Shown here: in pieces, positions 47,771 to 60,832 of the stretch | How the letters are laid out: each line of letters starts with the position of its first letter | Position numbering within the stretch: position 1 is the stretch's first letter | Source: Casuarius casuarius | Lineage: Eukaryota > Chordata > Aves > Casuariiformes > Casuariidae | Direction: 5' to 3' | DNA length: 64,000 bases | NCBI GenBank assembly: GCA_003342895.1 | Contig: PTFA01000050.1 | Coordinates: forward strand, 2,470,560 to 2,534,559 | Notes under the pieces: generated by a model | What the model saw: the letters and a program-made list of their open reading frames with translations, nothing else | The model's database searches: none | What the model was told of the DNA's origin: nothing | Position numbers and translations under genes: made by a program

Positions 47771-47890
47771 CAAACAGAGAAGACGGCAGAAGAGAAAAGA
47801 GAAGCAGAGAAGAAGAGAAAGGTCTGGGGAAAGGCAGGAACAGAGAAAAAGCAGATAGAGAAGGTACTACGCAACCAAAAAAAAAAACAA
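47768..47890 (+). repeat. Polypurine tract beside CpG island
   Basis: From about 47768 to 47865 the plus strand is overwhelmingly A and G (AGAGAAGACGGCAGAAGAGA-type words), ending in an A11 run at 47877-47887. Long purine tracts can form triplex (H-DNA) structures and, if transcribed, encode Arg/Lys/Glu/Gln-rich peptides, which explains the charged ORF tails here. Confidence 0.6.
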
Positions 47891-49239
47891 GCAGTTTGAG
47901 GTGGGGGGAAGGAGTTAAAGAGCACAGAACAGCTGAAGATGAGGATAAATGGTAACATCACATGTCTTGGAGGTTAGATTGAACTTCACTGTTTGAGTAA
48001 GACTTCGTCAAAAGCTCAGAAGGCAAATAATAAGCCTTCTGCTACTTTGCTATAAACTAGAAACAACTAATGAACTCAACTGCTACTGAGCTAAATTAAC
48101 AGACAAATGCCCACATGAGGAGACCCTGCCCAGGCAGTCCCTAAATACTCGCTAGCATCCCTTTGACTTTTTAAAATTTGACTTACTGCTGTGTCTCACC
48201 AGTTTCCCAGATTGGTTCCTCAAATACATTAAATGGCTCCAGCTCACAGGTCCTCACAAGCAACCGATTTCACCGTGTACCTTTCTCAAACAGCAACAAA
48301 ACTTACAATGCATTAAATAAAACCTCGACTACTCTCCAGGCTGAAGTGGCATGAAATTGCCTCAAGAGTTTGGAGACTTTTAAAAAAGTGTCTGCCTATT
48401 CCTAAATAAAACTAAATTCAAATGAAGCGATCGGTTCCCGTCTAATAATTACATGACAATACGGCCACAAACAGAAATCACTGGCAAAATAGGTTTCAGA
48501 TGTCCCTATGTACATACAGATACAACGCCCTTATTCACCAAGATCAATAAAAAGATGGCAACAGTGGCATGCAGCCTGAAAAGAGAAATAAAATAAAGCT
48601 GACAAATCAACAAAACTTTAAAAATGAAAAACTAGGACAGTCCTTCCATGTCAAGCAAAAAAATTAACTGCACAATGTCTGCAATTACTGCACAAAGAGC
48701 AGCCCAAATAGAGTACAACAGATCCAAAAAACTTTCAACTCTAAGGACTTCCTACACAGGAGACAAATCTTTAGAACAACAAAGAAACCATCTATGAGGG
48801 ACCAAAGGTCTACGAGAGAAGTTTTGCCCTGGCCAGGGTGTTTCTTCATTTTCTCATTTATTCATGTTCTACAGGATTTTTCATAAACATTCAGTGTCAG
48901 CTCAGAAGAGACTTTTTTGTGGAGAATTTAATTGCAACGGAAATTGAAGACCAGTTTGCTCCATTTTAGAAGGGATTTTTTTTCTAAATCTCTGAATTTC
49001 TATAAAGCATATGTTGTGCTCCAATTCAGTTGAGCTACTGCTCTGCAGAGAAGATGGCCAACAGTTTCTGTACCAGCACATCACAAACAGCCCGCAGAAT
49101 ACATAATACCTAGCAAAATACATAATTAACTGATTTAAAAAATAAGGGTCATGTTAAACAAAAAGGCCAGAGGAGGTATCAAGGAAAGCCCTTCTCCAAA
49201 CAACAGGCAGGTCTAGAACAGCTTGAGGGGAGTTGCCTC
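47891..49239. other. AT-rich non-coding stretch
   Basis: No CpG island, repeat family or splice-bounded open frame stands out. AAATAAA words are frequent around 48410-48600. Confidence 0.5.
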
Positions 49240-49395
49240 TTTGGAGGGCAGCAACCTCTGCCCCCAGAGGAGACACCGCAGTCCCCCGGGCCACGGCCGG
49301 TGCCTCCCCGCCGGGCAGCTGCCCGTCCCTACAGCCTGCCCCGCGCAGCGCAGTCCTGCCCGGGAGCCGGCTGCCGCCGCCAGCCACAAAACAGC
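49240..49395. promoter_or_regulatory. Short CpG-rich patch
   Basis: About 150 bp of GC-rich DNA with many CpGs in AT-rich flanks, similar in size to the patches at 9.9, 29.0 and 36.3 kb. Open frames on both strands follow from composition. Confidence 0.4.
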
Positions 49396-51861
49396 GCAGT
49401 AGATGCCAAGGGGAACGTTTGGGGTTTGGCTCTTTCGAAAGGGCACTTTCACCTGGTAGCCCAGCAGGAGCTGTCACAGGCTGTTACACAGATCCCAGAT
49501 ACAACAAAACAGCGCATTCATTTCTGGTCTAAAGAAATTGCCATGTTCATTTGGACATGCCTATTAAGTCTTAAGAAAAACTAAATTTGAGCAACTGCCA
49601 ATTTTAAAGCCTCACGTTTGATAATAATAATTTTTTTTCCTCAAATAACATAAAGGACCTAATCCATATTACAGGCAACTATTCTGTAAAATTTAATTAA
49701 AAACCCAAAGCTGGTAAACAAAGTGACAGTATGGCACCAGAAATACAAGAGTTAGCTAGCGACGTGCCAGGCTTCAACGCAACCCACGTCACAGGTTGCT
49801 CACAATACGTGACCCATTACCTGCTTGCAGTAACCACCTGCTGCATCCTTGCTGTGCGTGTCACGCAGTGGGGGCTCAGCCCCCCAAATGAGACCTGGAG
49901 TGCGAAATGAAACTGTTCTCTTGATGTACTCCGGCCTTTCACTAAACAAGAAAGTATTTCTATTTCCATTTCCATCCTTGGGGATTTCATATGCCCTGAA
50001 GTTTGATGCTTGAGAGTACTGCACTAAGTACTAAGCCAGCTCGTAAAAAAGGTTCACACTTTTCTCAAGGGAAACGTTATGGTGTGAGCTCACTATTTTC
50101 CCAGATAAATTTCACTGCATTGTTTCTTTTGCAGCAGTTTTAGACCCATGTGAATGCCGTAGCCAATACCAGATGTGCCGCCGTGCACTTGCAAGAGAGC
50201 TCTGAACAAAGAAAAGCCAGGAGAGCTAGAGTGCTGTTTAATGAGAACAGCCCTGGGACAAAGCTTTAATAGTTTAACTAAAATTACATTCAAAACTTAA
50301 TTAGCAGAAGCTCTGAACTCACAAGCCGTGGCCCACAAGCTCTAATACTCTAATTAGCTAAGACATCTTTTAAAGCCAAGTATAGCTGAAACCTTGAAGA
50401 GATGTCACGTGAACCTTCAGATCTGAGGCAACTTTCGTGTCGCAGGTAGAAGCTGAGCATTATTTCCCTACAAAGCACATGGATGTACTATTATTGCCAG
50501 TCCCAATTATTTTGGGTAAAAAAAAGCAAACTATGAAATGTTCATAGCATATAGCGCTATATACAAGGCAAGGTCAAAGAAGACTTTAAAGACAGACTTC
50601 CATACATTAATGTCAGCCAAAAATGGCTGGGAGTGCTGGATAAGAAATAATCTTCAAAAACTTCAGAAATTTCACATAACTTAAGGAAGGTTTAAAAAAA
50701 AAAAAGAAAGAAAGAAAAAGATAATGTACTCATATAAAAAAAATATTCTTGGGTCAATCAAAACACTCCAAAATTATTTTAGATCACTTTTAAACAGTTT
50801 TGTTTTAATTTCAACCTCCTCTGCTTGTTTACTTGCTATAAATGAAATTCCTAAACAAAAAGTTGCTTCAGCCTGAGAAATAGAGGTTCATTTCAGAAAT
50901 GTAAAAAAACCACATGTTCTGGCAATTTTCATGCATTAGAAAAACAAATCAAGCTTTATCACACAATGTTTCTATTTTCACAAATCTTCTGTCTTGGAAA
51001 TAAAATTCTCAGAAGGATTCTAGATCAGCTCTATGTTGTCCCACTATCTTTACTGCCATTATTTAAGCAAGATCAGTGGCTTCGGTAGAAGTTTTATTTA
51101 AATCTATTCCAGGATATGAACCAATACTGCAGTCAACTCACAAGTGATACATACTGATTTTTACTGTAAAAATTTTCTTTCCACATAAATCCCAGGAAAA
51201 TTTCAAAATACCTTTTCATTATGTGAACATACATGCATTTCAGCTTTTTAATTATTTGGCATTTGAGTTCCCGCAGCATACCGCCATCATATCGGGAAAG
51301 ATTCCAAGACGTGTGTGTCTCTGACAGACAGCATTTAACTGAGCTGATGAAATCAGTTTAGTACATTATACAGTGGAGAACAGGAAAGAAAGATTTAAAT
51401 CAGGGACATCAGGACAAGCCATATTTAATAAGGAGAACATCCTGAGGTCTTAAAGAAGCAGCACAAAAGGAAATGTTACCCTCACATGACAGATCTCCAG
51501 ACAGTGACATCCATGGTACCTAATTTACCTACCTTTGAAGGACAAACACAGGCACTGCCAGGATTTGGATCTGTCGTGCCAAGGCATTTCAGTGATTGAA
51601 ACCTGATGCTTCCATGCACCAGCCATATTTTTCCTACTCTGACACCTTGTTTTTGCTGCTAAAGAGGTGTATTTCTGTATTTCAGAATAACTAAGTAATT
51701 TAGGCTGAAATTAGAAGTAGATTCCTACCCATCAGAGTAGGCTATGCAACATCCTTTCAACAGGAACTCTGACAAACAAACAAATCCTGGAGACTTGTTT
51801 ATGTTTATTTATATTAATGGATCTTTGTCATTTTAAATATGTGCTTACATGGCATGACTGT
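49396..51861. other. AT-rich non-coding stretch
   Basis: An A-rich tract with (GAAA)n lies at 50694-50720. No exon was supported. The stretch 50640-51260 is very AT-rich and featureless. Confidence 0.5.
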
Positions 51862-51932
51862 CTGTAGCAGTAGGGGACAGCCTTGATGACCCAGAGTATC
51901 TTTCCAGCCTTTTGTCTCAATTTTTCTAATGC
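51862..51932 (+). repeat. Possible degraded CR1 3'-end fragment (forward)
   Basis: GACAGCCTTGATGACCCAGA is followed by TATCTTTCCAGCCTTTT. This resembles the CR1 tail (GGACTTGATGATCT, then CTTCCAACC, then TTCTATG) with extra divergence, and no intact terminal octamer repeats. Confidence 0.4.
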
Positions 51933-54442
51933 ACATGTAATATCCTAGATTAAAATACAGGGTTTTTATTTTTAACACATGGCAAACTAGACAGAGTCAG
52001 CCCCTGGCCGTTGCTGGCCTTGCATAGGCAACCCTCTGGTAAAGCTTAAGTGCCTTGTCTTCACTGTGCTCTTAATTCAAGATAACTCATGCAAGTACCC
52101 TGAACTTTAAAAATAAGCTTTCATAGGAGTGAAGCCCACTGTATCCCACCTGTCAACACACAGATTTACACACAGATAATACAAAGAATAGCAGCAGCCT
52201 ATACAATGAGCTGTAGTACCTACAAACCACATACACAGAGTCTGAAAACTGGAGTCCTGATACTGTATCTGAGCAGAGACCCATTGCATCTCATCTGTCA
52301 CATGAAGCATCAGCCCAGCGCACATCCTCTGAAAGAGTATCGGGCATCCATTTGCTGTTCAGCAAACAAGGCAGAGAGTACCCTGCAAACGTTAAATATT
52401 ACACGTTGCAATAACCTTGCCACATCGAGGCAGCTGCTTTACACATGGAGCTGTGTAAAACTCTCACTGACACAGATGCATAGCTTACAGCTATTAGGAT
52501 GGTTACCCGCTACAAGAAAAGTCCTTCATTCCAGTTTTATAACGTACATGAGATCCACACAACATCAAGGGAAATCGTAACCAGGATTGCAGAAAACTTA
52601 CTTCCAACAGGTTGAAAGTAATAAAAAAAATAATTGGAGTACATCAAAGTACAGTATTTAGTTCTGCTTGTATGTGAAAAGCGCTAAGTTTTCCCTTGAG
52701 GATACAGAGTTGTGATGTTTGCTCCAGCACTGTGCTGCTCCCATTAAACCCACAGAAAGAGTTTAGGCCTCATGATAACTTTCCGACTGCTGATCCAGTA
52801 AGCCGCTTAAAAGGCTCTTGATCTCTCAAAGCAAATTTTTTGCTTCCAGTTTTGAGCTACATTCCCTATTTCAAATGACTGAAAATAGGAAGAATCAAGG
52901 GAAAAGAAAAATCAAAAATGAAGAAAAATTAAAATGAGGCATGCAGGCTCTACACAGAAATCACCCAGCAAGAATTCAACCAGGCACACTATACAGATTT
53001 TGGTCCATCCTGTTCCAGGTAATATATGGGCAGCAAAATGAGGTTAATCTTCCCCCCTTCCTGTTTAAGCACATGAAGAAAGGAGCCTAGCAGCATCTGC
53101 AACACAAAAATGAGTTTTAGTTGCCTCCACAGTACTGACTGCTGCTCTGCAGTCCTTAAGGAAATGCTTCGGACCACACAGGCAGGAAGAGACCAAAGAA
53201 AACCCATAAGGATCATTGCCATGGCCTCTGTCCAGATCTCATTCAGCCCAGAAGAAGAGATAATGCAATCTAAAATTGGTTTAGATTTTCCATCAAGTCT
53301 CGAAGAGGCCTGTCACCAGCAGGAGGACACTACTACACAGGAGCTGGGAAGCTGTCCTAGCATCTCTGTGGCTCTCTGCAGGGCTACAAACAGGACTTTG
53401 TTTTGTTTCAGAAAATAACTCACATAAACCATGAAGTTTACCAAAAAGGTATCTAAGATTTTTTTCTCGTTTCCATGTTCCATGGATTTCCCACAGAGAC
53501 GATCCGATCCTCTGTTGTGAGTCTCCAGTTTGCCTGTAGGAGAACTGTTTGTACTGTAGACTCTCTCATGAACAACACTCTCTCCAAGGCAAATACAGAG
53601 CCATCTATTAGTGGTTTTTATTTCTCGTAAGGGCCTGGTAAAAAAGATTAAGGTATCATTAGAGCATCATTAAGAAAGCAGAAATGCATATCTGATCAAG
53701 GAGAACAGCCCTCAGTGAGAAAGCCATGGAGAACCACACCAGGACCTCTTCCATGCACTTGCACTACTGCCAGCGTCAGTCCAGAATAAGTGTAGCAATT
53801 GTAGGGAGAACAACAGCTATGTCACACAAGTGAGATCTTACTCAAGAAAAAAAAATCTTAAAAAGTTAAATTCTGTGAAATCTTGAGAATTGGTTAGAAT
53901 ACTGCTCTTCAAAAATGAAACAGTATGTGTGGAGGGTTTAGGTGCAGTTTTGAGTCCTCCTGCTTGCCTCCTTTACCCGCATAATTAATAATGATGACAA
54001 CTCTCACAGACATAGAGCCAATCTTGGTCTTCCTAGTGGGAGCTCTTATTATAGCCCTCAGCTGTGGTCAAGGCTCTGGAGAGTGCATCTTTGGAAACCA
54101 ACAACCTGGTGATTTCACAAACTGTTGTCTGCAGCTTCCTGAGGGTCCACAACTACTTGTAGAGGATCTGTGCCAATATATCAGCCTTAAATTCATGGTA
54201 TCTAGCCTCTACTCCCACTGGAAAAAAATTATTGATCGTAAGTCCAAAAGGGTAGAAAGCTATGGGTGTGAGGCAAAACATGGCAGTGAGCCTTCCTGAA
54301 TAAATTAAGAGAAATTACAACTCATCTCATAGAGAGGCTACCAAGTACCTACAGATTAGTAGGGATCCTAGCTGAAGTGGTGATTTTCAGGTAGAAGGCT
54401 CATTTAGCAATGTCTTGAGACACCATAAACATTAGTATCAAA
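51933..54442. other. Non-coding stretch with an imperfect direct repeat
   Basis: GCCCACTGTATCCCACCTGT (from 52135) and ACCCATTGCATCTCATCTGT (from 52280) are similar 20-mers about 145 bp apart and may be remnants of a duplication. The ORFs at 53110-53418 and 53991-54299 are about 100 codons each with no recognised domain. The second begins with a hydrophobic stretch of about 15 residues near codons 11-27 but is otherwise unremarkable. Confidence 0.4.
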
Positions 54443-54505
54443 TCCTTGAGGATGATCTTGCTCCTAAAGAGAGGTTCACTCCAACCACTTCCCAACTGCA
54501 CTGAA
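54443..54505 (+). repeat. Possible degraded CR1 3'-end fragment (forward)
   Basis: CTTGAGGATGATCTTGCTCC is followed by TAAAGAGAGGTTCACTCCAA and CCACTTCCCAACTGCA. The order resembles CR1 GATGATCTCTAGAGGTCCCT then TCCAACC. It is divergent and short. Confidence 0.35.
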
Positions 54506-57075
54506 AAATTAGATGGGCAATTTGCTTCCCTCTCCTCCCTAATTCCATTCCCACTTAATCACTCTAAATCTGTCAAGGGAAAGCCTCCATAAATGACATA
54601 CAAATTACAAAAATGCAATAATAAATCAGGATGGCAAATAGCATATTACAAGCAGGCAGCGAAAGGAAGGCCTCTTGGCTTGCAGAGTGCTTTACTTTGC
54701 AGACCTCCAGGTCTGCAGCCAGGAGGTTGCAGGCCTCTAGAGGGTTGGTCTGTCTCTCTTCTACCCCTCCCAGGATCATATTATTCCTTCCTCCTTCGTG
54801 CATTTGCACGGCTTGCAAGATCAGCCAAACCCTGTAGTTATGCTACTTTGGTGACAGCTGGCTATGCTGTATATCCATCCACCTGTGAGGCAGGAGAGCT
54901 TAAATTATAGAGCACGTGTCCCCTCAAAACTGAGTTCTTTCTATCCTGGATGAACTGTTAATGAACTCTCCTATAACAATGATGCCCTCAAAGTCCCTCT
55001 AGTAATTTTGTTTAGGTACCTTATATTTCACTTCAGTAATTTTCAAATGAGAAAGAGCAGAATCATTATCAGGTGTTACTGTCAACCCTCTCTTTCCTGT
55101 AGATTATGCATCCAACCGCACTGCCTCTGAACATTCAAATCTGCTTTGTCATTAACGGAGTTAAGACTTTGCAAAAATTGAACAAGTTGTAAGAACAGAG
55201 GTGAGACGTAAAAGCTGCAGGCATGCTGAACATGCAAACATGATAGACTTGTTACAATCCCAAAGTAAGGGGCTATGTCGGCATAAATGAGAACAGAATT
55301 TAGCTCGTCTCCACTTTATTTAGGCGTAGGAAATTAGGAGGCAGCAGTGTTTGGATGCTACCCTCCTGCTCTCAGATGCTGAAACGATGAGCGTCAGAGA
55401 ACAATAATAAAAAAAAGCCTATAAATAAAATACACAGAGGATTAAAGTCAATGGGAACAGCACACATGCATCCAAGGACTGTTTTTGGCCCATAAAATGG
55501 AAAACCAGCATCAGCTATAACCACAATACAAATGGATACAATTTGTTAAGTCCCAATGCAAGAAAGCGAATGGAAATGACAGAGACAGAACACTCCAGCC
55601 TCAAAGAGGATCTGCGATAGACATCAAAACATTTACAGAAATTACAGAAAAACATCTTTGAAGATAAATAATTGAGTATAAGTCTGCTAATATAATTAAC
55701 TCCTCCAGCGCAGGAAAGCTAAAATACAGGACAAAAGTGGAGATGTGAAAAAAAGAGATTTATCACATGTATAATGTTTCTGCTTACAGAATCGAACCAT
55801 AGTCTAAGTATTGGTAACTTCCCTGTGCCACCCCCTTCCTCCCCTTCGAGGCCATGCCCACCAAAGGGACAGATTTCCTCCTTCTCCAGGCACTACGCCA
55901 ATCATATTTATGCCATGCTCAAACCCAGCAGGTTATCTTGCCAGCTAGATTAACTAGTGATGTCACCTTGATGGTACCAGCCTAATGCCACATGTTTTTA
56001 TGCAGAAAAAGATCTACAAAGCATGCAGTGTGTGACATGAATCAATAATTGAGCAAATCTGCTCCCTTATGAAGAGTCTTCAAATTTACGCATGAGGTAA
56101 AGCATAGGCTTTGGCAGGTAGAAGAGTACCCTGCTGAACTTTATGCAGCCAGAGTAATCACTATAACGCTGAGCTCCATCTTCCTCCTTCAACTCAAGGC
56201 TTTAAAGCAAGATTCGCTCTTGCATTACACTTTTGAAAACTTATAGCTGTCTTGCTGTCACCACCTGATGAGCCCCTGTTGGGGATAAGGATGCCCCTGC
56301 AAAAGACAGGCAGAACTAGTCCTGTTACTGAATCTCTTCTGGGAAATGGAGGCACAGCAAGTGGCTGCTTCTAGAGCTCACGTTACCCAGTGCCTTTCCA
56401 ACAAACACTCAAGATAAATACTATTTTACTTTAGTAGTGTCTAGTAGGTGCCCTCCTTCCTTCAGATCTTGAAATACCTTTGAGTATAGGATGACTGCAT
56501 TTGTCCACCAAGAATTCTGTCAGTCTGCCAAACATCTAAGACTTTCTACTAAATGCCACTCAGCTCCGACACACATAGTAGTGTGGCTTCAAGCCCTCTC
56601 TTCAGAAGGCAATCTTACAGGTACCAGGGCTCTCCTCTTTCTTGTGAAAAGGACTCAGACCTGGAAAGAAAGGAATCTGCTGGGATTTCTATTTCTTCGC
56701 TGTTTTTCTGAAGCTTTCAGTATATTATCTTTATCTTTCATGTCTGATCATTTGAATATCACTGTTCTGACAGATGCATCATTTTGCTTCTTATGAGCGA
56801 TTCTCTGAATCCTTCTGCTTAGAACTGATCATCTTTCTTATTTAAATGCAACATTTCAACCAACAAGCTGTCTAAAAAGACAATCGAGCCTCCTTTTCCT
56901 ACATTTTCTCATCAGTTGGCAGCCCTGTAATACTCATGGGTTTCTCTTTCAAAATCTGAGTTACAGCTCCTCATTTATTTCTAGAGGGCTCAAAGTTGGA
57001 CTAAACTCCTTATATGACTTCCTGTTACAATCTTTAACAGACTTTGTGTTGTATTATTTATTTTTTCATTCTTCT
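54506..57075. other. AT-rich non-coding stretch
   Basis: GGGAAATGGAGGCACAGCAA near 56340 resembles the reverse MIR core (GAAACTGAGGCACAGAGAGG) and may be a tiny relic. No CpG island and no splice-bounded frame was convincing. Confidence 0.4.
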
Positions 57076-57345
57076 TACTCTTATTTATTGTTTGTGTTTC
57101 AGTAGCACCTGGACGTCCCAAAGAAACTGTAGACGATGGTTTGCACGTTACAACCACAGGACAAGAGGCACTCTGCCCCAGGAGTTTAAAATTAAACAAA
57201 GGATAATTATCTTGGCGGGAAGGATGAACAACAGGTCAGATACGGAAGGAAATGAGACTTGTCCAAGCTTACAAGGAAGCCTTTGGAAGATCTGGAAAAA
57301 TGAAGCCAGATCTTCTAAATCTGAAAAGTTACCTTTGTCCTCTTC
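57076..57345 (+). repeat. Ancient amniote SINE-like repeat relic (about 270 bp)
   Basis: The order of blocks matches a repeat well known from turtles, crocodilians and birds: TTATTGTTTGTGTTTCAGTA then GCACCTGGACGTCCCAAAGA, a gap, ACAAGAGGCACTCTGCCCCA then GGAGTTTAAAATTAAACAAA (corresponding to CCTGCCCCAAAGAGCTTACA and ATCTAA), and then GAGACTTGTCCAAGCTTACA and AGGAAGCC with AAGCCAGATCTTCTAAATCT, the tRNA-like tail. The last part equals GTGACTTGCCCAAGGTCACA then AACCCAGATCTCCTGA. It is the longest repeat copy in the window and explains the ORF at 57044-57349. Confidence 0.65.
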
Positions 57346-58504
57346 CTGATGTGCTGTTTTCTAGGGCATTTATGCCTATCTGATCTACTTAATTATGCTG
57401 GGACAACATACTAATGGCTGTCATTTGCCTTTGCAGTTTCCAGAACCTGTTTTTCCAAATGCCAAAGATGGCATTGCAGTAGGCCAAAAGCATTCCAGTT
57501 ACAAAAATGAGTAAAGGGAGTTAATTGGAATGTATGTTCCCTCGTTCCTTAGAGCAGCACCCCAAGGTACCCAATGGGCTAAAATGACAGTCCGAGAAAT
57601 TTGATATCAAATATCAAACTTAAAAAAAAACCCACATGCTATAAAGCAAAGAAAACATTGCTTCTGAGCAAGGATGAAATATTATTTTCCACAAAAATAC
57701 ATTTACTGCTGCACGTCTTATATATAAAAAAAATCTCCACAAACCCCAGCCTGCAGCATATAATGGTTTATGCAACAAATACTTGTGAAATGCCTACTTA
57801 AAAAGTTAAACCCCCTGGAGGGCTTGTGAATCTTTTAGTTGTAATGTACCCCTGGAGGATTTTATTTTGTATCCGCCTAGCCTGAAGTTAAAGAGTACTT
57901 TTTGAACATGTTTGCTTTACTTGAAGCTAAAATCTGGGTTACTTGGGGGAGGGCAACGGAGAGTCTAATAAATCTTACAATATACTTCTTGGCAAGAAAA
58001 GTACTTACTGGTGTCATGAAGAAACAACTTTACTGCTCTCTAAAGAAATATTGGTTTCAGAAGTTACTATTGTATTCAGGACACATGGAAGCTGCATTAA
58101 ATCAAGTTGTGAAAAGTACTGGGGTTATACACGTAAAAAAAGTTAAATCCTGAAACAGATCCTGACATATAAAGAAAAAGGAAAGCGTTTCTGAGGCCTC
58201 CATAAATTCTGAGAGGAGGAAGTTTAAAACTTGGGTGTTCCGTTGCTTAAGTCACATTCCACAAGGAAACAGATTGATTTTACATATATACTTTTTCTAT
58301 TCAAGCTTCAGTACTTTTTCTTAAACTTAAAATGATATATATATATACACATACACACACACGTATGCAGAGCAAGCAAACACACAACTTAATGAGAAAA
58401 GTCTCTAGTTTCTCTAAAGAGAATATCTGCTAGCATATGTTTTCTTATTCACATTTGGGCAACAACTGTTGGCCCACAACACTCCTTTACTTTCATCCTA
58501 AAAC
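57346..58504. other. AT-rich non-coding stretch
   Basis: A simple (AT)n(AC)n tract lies at 58335-58362. The A-rich region at 57600-57740 has no gene features. Confidence 0.5.
58335..58362. repeat. (AT)n(AC)n microsatellite
   Basis: An AT run of about 12 bases passes into CACATACACACACAC. It is a simple-sequence tract. Confidence 0.85.
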
Positions 58505-58590
58505 ACTGTGTCCACAAATGCATCAGCTAATTAATCTAGGTCACAATTAATTAAGGCCACCAGCAGGAACAAATTGCCTTGCCAGCAGCC
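58505..58590. promoter_or_regulatory. Homeodomain-motif cluster, possible enhancer core
   Basis: CTAATTAATC (58527-58536) and CAATTAATTAAGG (58543-58555) place several TAATTA cores within 30 bp, next to GGCCACCAGCAGGAAC. Such clusters are common in conserved developmental enhancers. No conservation evidence is available here. Confidence 0.25.
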
Positions 58591-60399
58591 TATGCGTCTG
58601 GGTCTCCTCCCACAAGCTGCCCAGAGGGAAAAACTGGGAGGCCCAACCTCTACAGAAAATCAAATGCAAAGGGAATAAAGAGATTTTATTTTAGACCCTG
58701 TGGAATAAGGTCTATTTATTCTCAGAACAGACTCAGCTCAGATGAAAACAAAGTTACATTCGTCCATGCTGCCACATTCAGTCCTGCGCTCGAGTAACCG
58801 TCCAAACAAAGGAAACATCCCCGGATTCCTACGCTTTCTGTTTGAAGATGCCTGCAAGAGTGTGAAGCGAGAGCAAGCGCCACAACTGTCCTTCTGTGCC
58901 ATATCTGACAGACCACTAACAAAAAAATGTTTCCTTGGAAATGCCATTTGTAGCTATACAGTCAAGAAACAGGGACTTCTAAGTTCTCCTTTCTCACATG
59001 ATTAAATCTGGCCTAAAGAAATTGACTCAGTAAAATAAAGCCAATAATTTCAAAAAGAAGGGAAGAAACAGTCTGAGCAAGAGCTAGACTTCCATACTTG
59101 CCATCCAGATCTACTTACTTCCAATGTACTCCTCTTTACCCAGCCTTGGGAAGATAGAGCCTGAGCCACGCTGTCACAAGTTTTGTCTTGTTACTCCTCT
59201 GTGAATTCAGAGTATATTACTGATTTATGGGTAACTAGGCCAAGTTTGTACTTTTCCAGAATCTGGCTCTAATGATACCAGTTCCTTCAGTGTTAAACTG
59301 CATCCACTTCTAGAGCAGAACTAGAAGGGATAGCTGTTGAGAGATGCAGAACAATATTGCAGAGGAGGATACTCTTCCCAAGTGGGAAGGAGACAGGATT
59401 CAGAATTATGTAAAGGATATTTTTAATGCATTCACTTCACCCAGAAAAGTCGTGCAGATCCTTTAAAATGGGAAGAACATTTCCCACATTGGCCTGTTTT
59501 GCTGTACTTCCTCTCTCACCACTCCCACAGCGCTGTGTCCGGTGAAAAGGGAGGGGAAAAAAGAAAAAGAAAAAAAGAAGAAGGAAAAGCCTGCCTTTCA
59601 GTTTGTCACATTGCTTCATGTAAAATGAAGGGCGTTGAAGATTTTCCTCAAGCCTTCCAAAATGTCTTAGTTTTGATGCATTTAATTGCAAACTGCCTTA
59701 CTGGTTACTATAGCATGAAATTAAGAGAGTGGCAATTTTATTAAGAAAGTGGCATATTTTTAAAGCTTCAAAATCCAAAGTTTACCATGAACATGAATAT
59801 GTTGTATGAATGTGTGTCTTAACACCGCAAATTAGAATGAACATTTAACGTTACAGTGTTAGCACCACAAAAGGCTTATTTCTTTTGATAAAGACACTGA
59901 TTTATCTCAAAGCATCCTGGGAGGGTGAGGCTGAAATACTGTAAGAGAAGTTGGCTTGGATCTAGGTTTCAAAAAGGACAAAAAAAAAGAGTGACCAAGC
60001 CTTGGTTCCTAACTGTCTTGCATTCGTCTTCAAAGTTAAGAGGGGAATTAAAAACACCACCAAGTAAAACAAGAAAATACCAGACATACTGAATTTCAAA
60101 CACAGTCCAGTTTTGTCTCCTAATTATTTAAAACGCAAGCTGCCAAATGCACCAACCATTATGACAACAGAAGTCGGATCCAACTTTGCAACAACAACAA
60201 CAAAAAAAGGTTTATCAGCGAGGTCTAAACCACAGAGTCATTTTGTAAACTTGGAAGCAGCTCCCGGGCCAGCGCCGTGCAGCTCAGAGGAGCGGGAGAA
60301 ACCCTCGCTCACAGTTTTGTGTCACCGAACGACAAATACAAACGGATCTACAGTCTCCATGCAGAAAAACTTAAAAGCCTTCACAGCTGAAGCCACCAG
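58591..60399. other. Non-coding stretch with purine and CAA tracts
   Basis: A polypurine tract lies at 59541-59589 and (CAA)5 followed by A7 at about 60188-60208. No exon was supported. Confidence 0.5.
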
Positions 60400-60640
60400 A
60401 CTGCGATGACGACGAGCTCTTCCCAGGGATGTTTCCGCCAGCGAAGCGCGGGGAGCACCGCTGGCAGAAGCGCCCGGAGCCTCGCGGGCGGCGGGAGGAG
60501 ACGGGAAGGCAGCGGGCTCTCCGGGGCGGCCGCGCGCTCGCCGGGCAGGCGGCACCCACAGCGCCTGCCTGCTCCGCGCGGAGCCTCCCAGGACGAAGGT
60601 TTCATCCCCTTCCGAGTCACCTCTGGCTGCCAAGGATTTT
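60400..60640. promoter_or_regulatory. CpG island (about 220 bp)
   Basis: CpG-dense and GC-rich from about 60410 to 60610, with overlapping ORFs on both strands. It lies about 350 bp from a second CpG patch at 60960-61100. The two flank an AT-rich segment that carries a possible minus-strand first exon. Confidence 0.5.
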
Positions 60641-60832
60641 GACGTGGAAAATTGAAGCCAAACGGCATCTATGAAGTAAAGACTGAAATTTCTTGGCTTA
60701 AACAGTGCGTGTGTGAACGAGGCACAGACCAACACGCTTAAAGAGACAGGCAAATTGCGTCCCCTCACCCTCCGCTCGCGTTTATTCAAATGGCCCCGCT
60801 TAAAATAAAGACGAAAGAAGGAATCTACATAC

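Noticed and set aside
57044..57349. 101-codon ORF starting with a hydrophobic stretch
   Set aside because: It lies almost wholly in the ancient SINE-like relic. The hydrophobic start comes from the T-rich segment before the repeat.
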